A stretch of DNA of 10,849 nucleotides, taken from positions 1 through 10,849 of the forward strand of contig CALBJC010000043.1 in the NCBI GenBank assembly GCA_937892655.1, read 5' to 3'. Source of the stretch: an uncultured Clostridia bacterium. GTDB lineage: Bacteria; Bacillota; Clostridia; Oscillospirales; Ruminococcaceae. Positions 1 through 5,455 of this stretch are shown here, piece by piece. A program made the translations under genes and the position numbers. The notes beneath the pieces were generated by a model. The model was not told where the DNA came from. It saw nothing but the letters and a program-made list of their open reading frames with translations, and ran no database searches. Numbering within the stretch: the stretch's first letter is position 1; every line of letters begins with the position of its first letter.

Positions 1-48
1 TGATTTGTAATCAGCAGGTCGGGGGTTCGAGTCCGTCCACCAGCTCCA
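1..48 (+). tRNA. tRNA-Thr (anticodon UGU), 3' part only
   Basis: The window opens inside a tRNA. The visible part is the anticodon loop TTTGTAA with anticodon TGT, the 3' anticodon stem TCAGC, a five-base variable loop AGGTC, the T arm with canonical loop TTCGAGT, acceptor strand CACCAGC, discriminator T and an encoded CCA at 46-48. TGT reads ACA threonine codons. A37 follows the anticodon, as expected for a t6A-modified tRNA, and G46 is present in the variable loop. The T stem as read (GGGGG with CCGTC) contains one G-G mismatch and one G-U pair. The 5' half lies outside the window. Confidence 0.95.
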
Positions 49-69
49 ATTTTTTCTCTAACTTAATAT

Positions 70-155
70 GGGAGAGTTCCCGAGTGGCCAAAGGGGGCAG
101 ACTGTAAATCTGTTGCTATTTAGCTTCGATGGTCCGAATCCATCCTCTCCCACCA
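70..155 (+). tRNA. tRNA-Tyr (anticodon GUA)
   Basis: This is a complete 86-base class II tRNA. The acceptor strands GGGAGAG (70-76) and CTCTCCC (145-151) pair perfectly, followed by discriminator A and encoded CCA (153-155). The anticodon loop CTGTAAA carries anticodon GTA, and a long variable arm (GCTA/TAGC stem) is typical of bacterial tRNA-Tyr. The T stem GATGG/CCATC (128-132, 140-144) is perfect, but the T loop at 133-139 reads TCCGAAT rather than TTCGAAT, so position 55 is C (base 134) where nearly all tRNAs have U/pseudouridine. It lies 21 bases after tRNA-Thr and is probably cotranscribed with it. Confidence 0.97.
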
Positions 156-162
156 GAAAAAA

Positions 163-192
163 GCCTATGTCTGGAAAGACATAGGCTTTTTT
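163..192 (+). terminator. Rho-independent terminator of the tRNA operon
   Basis: A perfect 10-bp stem (GCCTATGTCT, 163-172; AGACATAGGC, 177-186) closes a GGAA tetraloop and is followed by six T. Six A precede the stem, so it could work in both directions. It begins eight bases after the tRNA-Tyr CCA. Confidence 0.95.
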
Positions 193-202
193 CATTTTCA
201 TA

Positions 203-231
203 TTGCGAAAGTGCTAATTAAATGATAGAAT
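203..231 (+). promoter_or_regulatory. Probable sigma-A promoter of the AlbA_2 gene
   Basis: TTGCGA (203-208), a 17-base spacer and TAGAAT (226-231) preceded by TGA, giving an extended -10. Transcription would start near 238, downstream of an in-frame ATG at 222, which supports the ATG at 258 as the true start. A second -10-like TATAAT lies at 231-236 but has no well-spaced -35. Confidence 0.6.
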
Positions 232-257
232 ATAATTATAGTAAGGAGGGGGTTACC

Positions 258-746
258 ATGCAGTCTTTAGATAACATAATGGATTTTTCAAAGCTCTCTG
301 AGTATCGTGAAAACAACCGCATTGAAGCTAAAGAGGCAAGAGGCGGTCTGCCTGAAAGTATATGGGAAACCTACTCTGCTTTTGCAAACACCTCGGGCGG
401 TATAATCTTAATGGGTGTTGCAGAAAACAGAAAGGATAAAACCTTTGAAACAGTAAAGCTTGCAGACCCTCACAAGCTCGTGGCGCAGTTTGTTGAAATG
501 GTAAATTTAGGGCGTTTTGCAAGCTGTAATCTTCTGAGTGATAATGACATTGAGATCATAAATATAAACGGCGATGAGATAATAGCTATAACAGTCCCGC
601 CGGCACCTGAAGAACTAAAGCCTGTATACGTTGGCAGAAATGTTTATCAGGGAACATATATCCGTATAGGCGAGGGCGATTTTAAGCTAAAGCCATACGA
701 GGTTCAGAAAATGCTCAATGAGAAAAATAAGAATTTTGGCGGTTGA
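258..746 (+). CDS. Short AlbA_2 (Schlafen-like) domain protein
   Basis: This encodes 162 residues and is probably a cytoplasmic nucleic-acid-associated protein; its exact role is unknown. The start is fixed by AAGGAGGGGG at 243-252. Residues about 17-135 match the AlbA_2 fold: an ExK signature (E23, K25), then the hallmark AFANTSGG (41-48) with a following GVAE (53-56). Near the end, GTYIRIGEGD (132-141) resembles the segment that closes this domain in longer relatives. Many members of the family (COG2865 type) are larger and continue into a winged-helix or other C-terminal region, but this protein stops about 20 residues after the domain. Its stop codon lies within the first hairpin of a palindromic element. 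It appears to be monocistronic. The domain assignment is from family memory and is strong; whether it is a natural single-domain form or a truncated gene is open. Confidence 0.85.
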   Translation: MQSLDNIMDFSKLSEYRENNRIEAKEARGGLPESIWETYSAFANTSGGIILMGVAENRKDKTFETVKLADPHKLVAQFVEMVNLGRFASCNLLSDNDIEIININGDEIIAITVPPAPEELKPVYVGRNVYQGTYIRIGEGDFKLKPYEVQKMLNEKNKNFGG

Positions 747-767
747 TTTTTCATCAACCGCGTTTTT
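740..767 (+). terminator. Hairpin terminator overlapping the AlbA_2 stop codon
   Basis: The 8-bp stem CGGTTGAT (740-747) / ATCAACCG (753-760) with loop TTTTC is followed by CG and five T. The TGA stop (744-746) lies in the left arm. It is a plausible but not ideal terminator because two bases separate the stem from the T run, which itself forms part of the next hairpin. Confidence 0.55.
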
Positions 768-792
768 GCGCTCGGTTGCGCTCAAAAACGCG
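759..792. repeat. Strong inverted repeat with an internal direct repeat
   Basis: CGCGTTTTTG (759-768) pairs with CAAAAACGCG (783-792), and CGC (769-771) with GCG (778-780) extends the stem. The interior holds a direct repeat TTGCGCTC (766-773 and 776-783). It shares two bases with the preceding hairpin (740-760), so the two structures are back to back. It is locally more GC-rich than its surroundings and is not followed by a T run, so it resembles a dispersed REP-like palindrome more than a second terminator. Copy number cannot be judged from one window. Confidence 0.6.
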
Positions 793-834
793 CAAATTTG
801 GTTAATTTTTTCGCCTCAAATGCAAAAATCAATA

Positions 835-863
835 TTGAAAATCAAAAGCATTTATTGTATAAT
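835..863 (+). promoter_or_regulatory. Sigma-A promoter of the rodA-galK-tcdA-trmB operon
   Basis: TTGAAA (835-840), a 17-base spacer and a perfect TATAAT (858-863). The predicted transcription start near 870 is about 37 bases before the rodA ATG. No other convincing promoter is seen before the terminator at 5224, so it probably drives all five genes. Confidence 0.85.
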
Positions 864-906
864 TACTATGTATGAACAATACGAACAAAAAGAAAGGAGA
901 GAGGCT

Positions 907-2052
907 ATGAAAGCGATGTTAAAGCTTTTTTTCAAGTTTTTCAGAAAGCTTGATAAAATGCTTTTGCTTGCAACTGTATGCTGTTCGGGCTTTGGTATTC
1001 TTCAGCTTTACTCTATGATGGTAAACTCAAGAGAACAGTATATAACAAACATCACCGTTTCTTATACAACTCAGCTTGTGGCGTGCTTGATGGGTATTAG
1101 TATAGCGCTGTTTTTGTCGCTTATTGATTACCATATGATTGCAAAGCTATGGTATCTGTATGCACCAGCCTGCTTGGGTATGACGATGCTTTTATTCGTA
1201 TTCGGCAGAGGCCGAGACGGTGCTGATGACATCAACTGGCTTGATATCGGTCCTATTTCAATTCAGCCGTCAGAGTTTTTGAAAATTGCGTTTATTCTCT
1301 CCTTTGCTTATCATATATTCAAAACGCAGGAAAAATTCAATAAGCCTCTCAATGTAGCGCTTCTGTGTGTTCACGGTATGGTGCCTATCGGGCTTATAGC
1401 TATTCAGGGTGACCACGGTACTGCGATAGTTTTCTGCTGTATCTTTGTTGCAATGCTTTTTGTAGGCGGTATTTCATGGAAATACATCGCAGCGGCATTC
1501 TTGGCATTGCCTGTCGGTATAATTCTTCTGTGGAATTACGTTTTGGAATCTCACCATAAAAAGCGTATTCAGATTCTTTTTAACCCGGACTTAGACCCGA
1601 CGGGTGTCGGTAACCAACAGCGTCAGGGTAAAATCGCTTTAGGTTCAGGTCAGCTTAATGGTAAAGGTCTTTTCGGCGGCAGATACAGCTATGTAACCGA
1701 ACAGCATAACGACTTTATTTTCAGCTATGTAGGTCAGACTGTCGGCTTTATCGGCTGTGCGATCTTGTGCGTGGTGCTTGCATACATCTGCTACAGAATA
1801 ATTTCAAACGCTAGTATGGCGCAGGATAAGCTCGGTCAGATGATATGCGTAGGCGTATTTGCTCAGATTTTTGCTCATTGTATTTTAAATATAGGTATGG
1901 TGCTTGGCGTTATGCCGGTTATCGGTGTGCCTCTGCCGTTCATTTCTCAGGGCGGTACAGCTATGCTTACGATGTTTGTGTCGATTGGCCTTGTGCTGTC
2001 GGTTTACTCGCATTCAGGTAAGAATGCAAATATTTTGTATTTTGGAAAATAA
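907..2052 (+). CDS. rodA: RodA-type SEDS peptidoglycan glycosyltransferase
   Basis: An integral membrane enzyme of 381 residues in the SEDS (RodA/FtsW/SpoVE) family, which polymerises lipid II into glycan strands at the cell membrane, usually paired with a class B penicillin-binding protein. The sequence is almost entirely hydrophobic helices with the family landmarks in order: QPSEF (120-124), the region DPTGVGNQQRQGKIALGSG before GKGL (ending about residue 255), EQHNDFIFS with D269 aligning to the catalytic aspartate of the fourth extracellular loop, and LPFISQGG (343-350). Length and motif order fit RodA or SpoVE better than the longer FtsW. The start follows AAAGGAGAG (893-901). It is first in a five-gene operon, with 19 bases to the next start. 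No PBP gene lies beside it. Which SEDS paralogue it is cannot be settled here. Confidence 0.9.
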   Translation: MKAMLKLFFKFFRKLDKMLLLATVCCSGFGILQLYSMMVNSREQYITNITVSYTTQLVACLMGISIALFLSLIDYHMIAKLWYLYAPACLGMTMLLFVFGRGRDGADDINWLDIGPISIQPSEFLKIAFILSFAYHIFKTQEKFNKPLNVALLCVHGMVPIGLIAIQGDHGTAIVFCCIFVAMLFVGGISWKYIAAAFLALPVGIILLWNYVLESHHKKRIQILFNPDLDPTGVGNQQRQGKIALGSGQLNGKGLFGGRYSYVTEQHNDFIFSYVGQTVGFIGCAILCVVLAYICYRIISNASMAQDKLGQMICVGVFAQIFAHCILNIGMVLGVMPVIGVPLPFISQGGTAMLTMFVSIGLVLSVYSHSGKNANILYFGK

Positions 2053-2071
2053 ATTTGAAAGGAAAATATAT

Positions 2072-3304
2072 ATGAAAGCTACTCTCAATGAAATCTACGG
2101 CGCAGATGCCGCTTTACAGACTACCCGTTATGAAAATGCAGTTTTAGAATTCAAAAAGCTTTTTGGTGATGTAAAATACCGCTTTTTCTCAGCAAGCGGC
2201 AGAACGGAGGTCGGCGGTAATCATACTGACCATAACTTCGGCTGTGTAATGGCTGCAGGCGTTTCTCTTGATGTTATCGCAGTTGTAGAGCCTACAGACG
2301 AAATGATCATTACAATCAAGTCAGAGGGTTATGACAGAGATGATGTTGACATTACAAATTTAGCTCCTGTAAAGAACGAAGAAAATACAACAGCGGCTCT
2401 TATCCGTGGCGTTGCGGCAGGCTTTGTAAACCGTGGCAGAAAGATAGGCGGCTTCAGAGCATATACAACATCAAATGTTTTGAAGGGCTCAGGTCTTTCA
2501 TCGTCAGCGGCATTTGAGGTTCTGGTTGGTACAATTCTCAATAACGTATATAATAACGGCGAGATTTCAGATGTTGAGATCGCTCAGGTTTCTCAGTATG
2601 CAGAAAACGTGTTTTTTGGCAAGCCTTCAGGTCTTATGGATCAGATGGCGTCATCAGTAGGCAGCTTTATCACTATTGACTTTGCAGATGAAAAGAACCC
2701 TGTTATTAAAAAGGTTAATTTTGATTTTGCAAGCTGCGGTCATGCTCTTTGTATTGTTGATACCAAGGGCAATCACGCAGATCTGACCCCTGAATATGCG
2801 TCAATTCCTACTGAAATGAAGTCAGTAGCAAAGTATTTTGGCAAGAATGTTTTAAGAGAAATTACAAAAGAACAGCTTCTGGAAAACTTTACAGCGGTAA
2901 GAGAAGAGTGCGGTGACAGAGCAGTTCTCAGAGCATTACATTTCTTTGATGATAATCAGAGAGTTGCAAAGGAATCAGCAGCACTTGAAAGCGGCAACTT
3001 TGATGAATTCTTAGCGCTTATCAATGAATCGGGTGCGTCAAGCTACGATTATCTCCAGAATATCTACGCTCCAAAAAATCCTGCGGAGCAGGGTCTTGCT
3101 ATTGGTCTTTATATGGCAAAATCAGTTCTCGGCAAAAGAGGTGCGTGCAGAGTTCACGGCGGTGGCTTTGCGGGAACGATTCAGGCGTTTGTACCAAACG
3201 ACCTTCTTGAAACCTTTAAGGCAACCTTGAACGGTGTATTCGGTGAAGGTTCATGCCACGTATTGTCTGTAAGACCATTCGGCGGCGTTGAGGTAGATTT
3301 ATAA
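2072..3304 (+). CDS. galK: Galactokinase-family GHMP sugar kinase
   Basis: A cytoplasmic kinase of 410 residues expected to phosphorylate a sugar at C1 using ATP, as in the Leloir pathway. All three GHMP motifs are present: motif 1 with GRTEVGGNHTDH (43-54), the ATP-binding GSGLSSS (139-145) and the C-terminal GGGFAG (363-368). GLMDQM matches the galactokinase catalytic-aspartate segment, with D190 as the base. The sugar-binding loop reads GNHTDH where well-known galactokinases have GEHTDY, so Glu is replaced by Asn and Tyr by His; galactose specificity is therefore likely but not assured. It is slightly longer than the roughly 380-390-residue classical enzymes. The start follows GAAAGGAAA (2057-2065). 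No galT or galE lies nearby. The stop codon overlaps the next start by one base (TAATG). Confidence 0.88.
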   Translation: MKATLNEIYGADAALQTTRYENAVLEFKKLFGDVKYRFFSASGRTEVGGNHTDHNFGCVMAAGVSLDVIAVVEPTDEMIITIKSEGYDRDDVDITNLAPVKNEENTTAALIRGVAAGFVNRGRKIGGFRAYTTSNVLKGSGLSSSAAFEVLVGTILNNVYNNGEISDVEIAQVSQYAENVFFGKPSGLMDQMASSVGSFITIDFADEKNPVIKKVNFDFASCGHALCIVDTKGNHADLTPEYASIPTEMKSVAKYFGKNVLREITKEQLLENFTAVREECGDRAVLRALHFFDDNQRVAKESAALESGNFDEFLALINESGASSYDYLQNIYAPKNPAEQGLAIGLYMAKSVLGKRGACRVHGGGFAGTIQAFVPNDLLETFKATLNGVFGEGSCHVLSVRPFGGVEVDL

Positions 3305-3789
3305 TGGGCAACAAAAGTCAGCAGATGCCAAAAATCAAGCTATCTGCGCTTGGCGAGAAAATGTATAATACTCTTACCTATTCATTTTCAATTATGAATA
3401 TTGGCGGTGAGAGCAAAAACGGCTTTTCTGTTTCTCTTGCAGGCGAGGCTGTGGATGAAGGCGGTCTGCGCGCAAAAGAGCTTATAATACAGCGAATGAA
3501 CGCCGTGAAGGAAACAGTGCCGTTTGAAAAGGTTATAAAAAAAGATGGCAGAGTAGCATATATTGCAAAAGTGCAAAAGATAACTCTGCAAAGCTGTAAG
3601 GAAACTGAAGCCAAAAGAGGTACTGAACAGTTCTTTATAGAGAGTATGCAAAAGCAGATAACTCTCAGATTTGAGTGTATATACGATGATAAGAATGAAC
3701 GAGAGGCTTTGCTCACAGTATTCCCTCATGATGATATTCTCACAGGTGCTGACAGTGTATGGAAAATTGCGGCACCTGCACTTGAATGA
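3304..3789 (+). CDS. Unknown 161-residue cytoplasmic protein
   Basis: I do not recognise this family. The product has no signal peptide or membrane segment, is mixed alpha/beta in appearance and is rich in Lys and Glu. It begins with a polar tail (about 1-18), and an ITLQSCKETEAKRG stretch (95-108) separates two beta-rich halves. It reads as a small globular protein without recognisable catalytic motifs or cysteine clusters. It is real: the ATG overlaps the galK stop by one base, GAGG (3290-3293) sits at a proper distance, and tcdA begins 12 bases after it. The tight packing between galK and tcdA implies cotranscription and translational coupling, but neither neighbour suggests a function. 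Confidence 0.75.
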   Translation: MGNKSQQMPKIKLSALGEKMYNTLTYSFSIMNIGGESKNGFSVSLAGEAVDEGGLRAKELIIQRMNAVKETVPFEKVIKKDGRVAYIAKVQKITLQSCKETEAKRGTEQFFIESMQKQITLRFECIYDDKNEREALLTVFPHDDILTGADSVWKIAAPALE

Positions 3790-3801
3790 TATGGTGATTT
3801 A

Positions 3802-4533
3802 ATGAACAATGCAGATCAGTTTACAAGAACCCGTCAGATGCTTGGTGTTGACGCATTTGAACGTTTAAAAGGCTCAAAAGTCATAGTATTCGGTGTAGGC
3901 GGTGTCGGCTCATATACAGTTGAGGCGCTTGCAAGAAGTGGTATAGGCAGTATAACGGTTGTTGATAATGATGAGGTAGCTCTCTCAAACATAAATCGTC
4001 AGCTTCCCGCAACGCTCAAAACCGTAGGCAGAAAAAAGGTTGACGTCATAAAAGAGCATATCCTTGATATAAATCCCGATTGTCAGGTCGAGGCAATAGC
4101 ACTTTTTTATAACGATGATACAAAAAATCAGATTGACCTTACAAAATACGATTACGTCTGCGATGCTATCGATACAGTATCTGCAAAGCTTTACATCGCG
4201 CAGTTTTGCTATGAAAACAACATCCCTTGCATAAGTGCTATGGGTGCGGGCAACAAGCTTGACCCTACCCGTTTTGAAGTAGCAGACATCTATAAAACCT
4301 CGGTGTGTCCGCTTGCCAGAGTAATGCGCAGAGAGTTAAAGGCAAGAGGTGTAAAAAAGCTCAAGGTTGTGTATTCAAAGGAAGAACCGACACAGCTTTT
4401 TGATACGGGCGTAGTTGAGCAGACTGCAAAAAGGCAGAATCCCGGCAGTATAGCGTTTGTTCCATCTGTGATGGGGCTTATTATTGCGGGCGAAATTATA
4501 AAAGATATTTCAAAAGGAACGATAAACCAATGA
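3802..4533 (+). CDS. tcdA: tRNA threonylcarbamoyladenosine dehydratase (TcdA/CsdL)
   Basis: A cytoplasmic E1-like (ThiF/MoeB fold) enzyme of 243 residues that uses ATP to cyclise t6A37 to ct6A37 in tRNAs reading ANN codons. Evidence in order: the nucleotide-binding glycine loop GVGGVGS (31-37), the acidic VVDND (53-57), SNINRQ (62-67) as in adenylating E1-like proteins, DAID (121-124), and the TcdA-typical SVCPLARVMRREL (167-179), which separates it from ThiF and MoeB. It has no CxxC zinc pairs. Length is normal for the short Firmicutes form. The ribosome site is weak (GGTGA, 3793-3797), so expression may rely on coupling. Its ATGA overlap with trmB joins two tRNA-modifying genes. No sulphur-transfer or Csd partner gene is present. 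Confidence 0.92.
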   Translation: MNNADQFTRTRQMLGVDAFERLKGSKVIVFGVGGVGSYTVEALARSGIGSITVVDNDEVALSNINRQLPATLKTVGRKKVDVIKEHILDINPDCQVEAIALFYNDDTKNQIDLTKYDYVCDAIDTVSAKLYIAQFCYENNIPCISAMGAGNKLDPTRFEVADIYKTSVCPLARVMRRELKARGVKKLKVVYSKEEPTQLFDTGVVEQTAKRQNPGSIAFVPSVMGLIIAGEIIKDISKGTINQ

Positions 4534-5204
4534 GAATGAGAAGAAAAAAGAATCTTGAAGGCAGACTTGAAGCTTGCGGCGATATGATCATATTCTTTCG
4601 CTGTGAGGATAAAAATGCAAAAACTACCTGCGAGGTTAAAGAATATATAGATTTTTCAGAGATTTTTGGCAACGATAACCCTGTTTATCTTGAAATAGGC
4701 TGCGGAAAGGGCGGTTTTGCAATAGAGTTTGCAAAGAGAAATCCCGATATAAATCTGCTTGCTATGGAAAAGGTAGCCAATGTTGTTGTAGAGGGTGCTG
4801 AAAAGGCAATTGAAGCGGGAGTAACAAAAAATCTGCGCTTTATATCAGGCGGTGCTGAGTATCTAACAAAGTTTGTAGCACCAGAAACTGTCAGCAGAAT
4901 TTTTCTGAATTTCAGCTGTCCGTATCCTAAAAATCAGTATGCAAACTGTCGTCTGACAAACATAAATTTCTTAGAACGCTATAAGCAGATTATAAAGCCT
5001 GATACAGAGATCCATCAGAAAACAGACAATATGCATTTCTTTGAATACTCTATCGAGCAGTATACAAAAGCAGGCTTTGCGCTCAAGAATGTTTCTCTTG
5101 ACCTTCACAACTCATCCTTTGAAGGAAATATCATTACAGAATACGAAAACCGCTTTTCAAGTATGGGTATGCCGATATATCGCTTAGAGGCATATCTCAG
5201 ATAA
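4530..5204 (+). CDS. trmB: Divergent tRNA (guanine46-N7)-methyltransferase, TrmB-like
   Basis: A class I SAM-dependent methyltransferase of 224 residues, in a family that makes m7G46 in the variable loop of tRNA. Family features are clear: N-terminal MRMRRKKN, SAM loop LEIGCGKGGF (54-63), NPDINLLAME (71-80), LNFS (126-129), KTDN (164-167), SLDLH (189-193), NIITEYE (200-206, with T203 and E206) and GMPIYRLEA (213-221). The central signature is unusual: 129-142 reads SCPYPKNQYANCRL where the family normally has SDPWPKxRHxKRRL, so the conserved Asp, Trp, Arg-His and one Arg are C130, Y132, Q136-Y137 and C140. The conserved Asp of the preceding DA motif is also G108. The gene starts inside the tcdA stop (ATGA) with AAAGGAAC at 4513-4520. 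Fold assignment is firm, activity less so. Confidence 0.88.
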   Translation: MRMRRKKNLEGRLEACGDMIIFFRCEDKNAKTTCEVKEYIDFSEIFGNDNPVYLEIGCGKGGFAIEFAKRNPDINLLAMEKVANVVVEGAEKAIEAGVTKNLRFISGGAEYLTKFVAPETVSRIFLNFSCPYPKNQYANCRLTNINFLERYKQIIKPDTEIHQKTDNMHFFEYSIEQYTKAGFALKNVSLDLHNSSFEGNIITEYENRFSSMGMPIYRLEAYLR

Positions 5205-5223
5205 TATAATGAAGTCAATTTTT

Positions 5224-5263
5224 TAATACCTGCGCAGATGAATTTCTGCGCAGGTATTATTTT
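5224..5263 (+). terminator. Rho-independent terminator of the rodA-trmB operon
   Basis: A 15-bp stem (5224-5238 with 5245-5259) built on AATACCTGCGCAGA and its complement, with a six-base loop TGAATT and a short T run (5260-5263). It lies 20 bases after the trmB stop and is the first strong terminator in the operon. Confidence 0.88.
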
Positions 5264-5325
5264 GTTCAAAACTTTTGTGATATGTGTACAAAAAACGGGC
5301 TTGGATTTCTTGGATTTGTTCAAAA
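5261..5325. repeat. Direct repeat TTTGTTCAAAA, two copies
   Basis: An identical 11-mer occurs at 5261-5271 and 5315-5325, with start points 54 bases apart, in the noncoding stretch before the 5456 gene. Both are followed within a few bases by GTG-rich sequence (TTTTGTGA and TGTGTGA). A regulator site is possible, but an AT-rich coincidence cannot be excluded. Confidence 0.35.
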
Positions 5326-5372
5326 TGTGTGACGTATAAATGTATTAAATTAAAATTTGTATATAATTACAC

Positions 5373-5402
5373 TTGCTCAAAAAGATAAGATTGTGCTATA
5401 CT
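5373..5402 (+). promoter_or_regulatory. Probable sigma-A promoter of the 5456 gene
   Basis: TTGCTC (5373-5378), an 18-base spacer and TATACT (5397-5402) preceded by TGC, an extended -10. Transcription would start near 5409, 47 bases before the ATG. A perfect TATAAT lies just upstream at 5362-5367, but only a weak -35 (TGTATT, 15-base spacing) is available, so it may be a second, weaker start. Confidence 0.6.
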
Positions 5403-5455
5403 TAAGATACGAAAATGTTTGTTTTATCATATATTATTATGTAGGAGGAAATTTT

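Noticed and set aside
222..257. Earlier ATG giving a 12-residue extension of the AlbA_2 protein
   Set aside because: It lies upstream of the predicted transcription start and lacks a ribosome site, while the ATG at 258 has a strong AAGGAGGGGG.
718..906. 63-residue N-terminal extension of the rodA reading frame
   Set aside because: It overlaps the AlbA_2 gene end, the double hairpin and the promoter at 835-863; the ATG at 907 has a proper ribosome site and gives normal family length.
1904..2071. Long N-terminal extension of the galactokinase frame into rodA
   Set aside because: The extension is a Cys/Leu/Arg-rich out-of-frame translation of rodA; the ATG at 2072 has a ribosome site and begins the recognisable kinase.
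3378..3729. Two overlapping minus-strand reading frames opposite the unknown 161-residue gene
   Set aside because: They have no ribosome sites, low-complexity Cys/Ser/Phe-rich products, and lie opposite a gene tightly packed in a plus-strand operon.
5357..5455. 33-residue extension of the four-TM protein
   Set aside because: It covers promoter-like sequence; TAGGAGGAA just before 5456 fixes the start.
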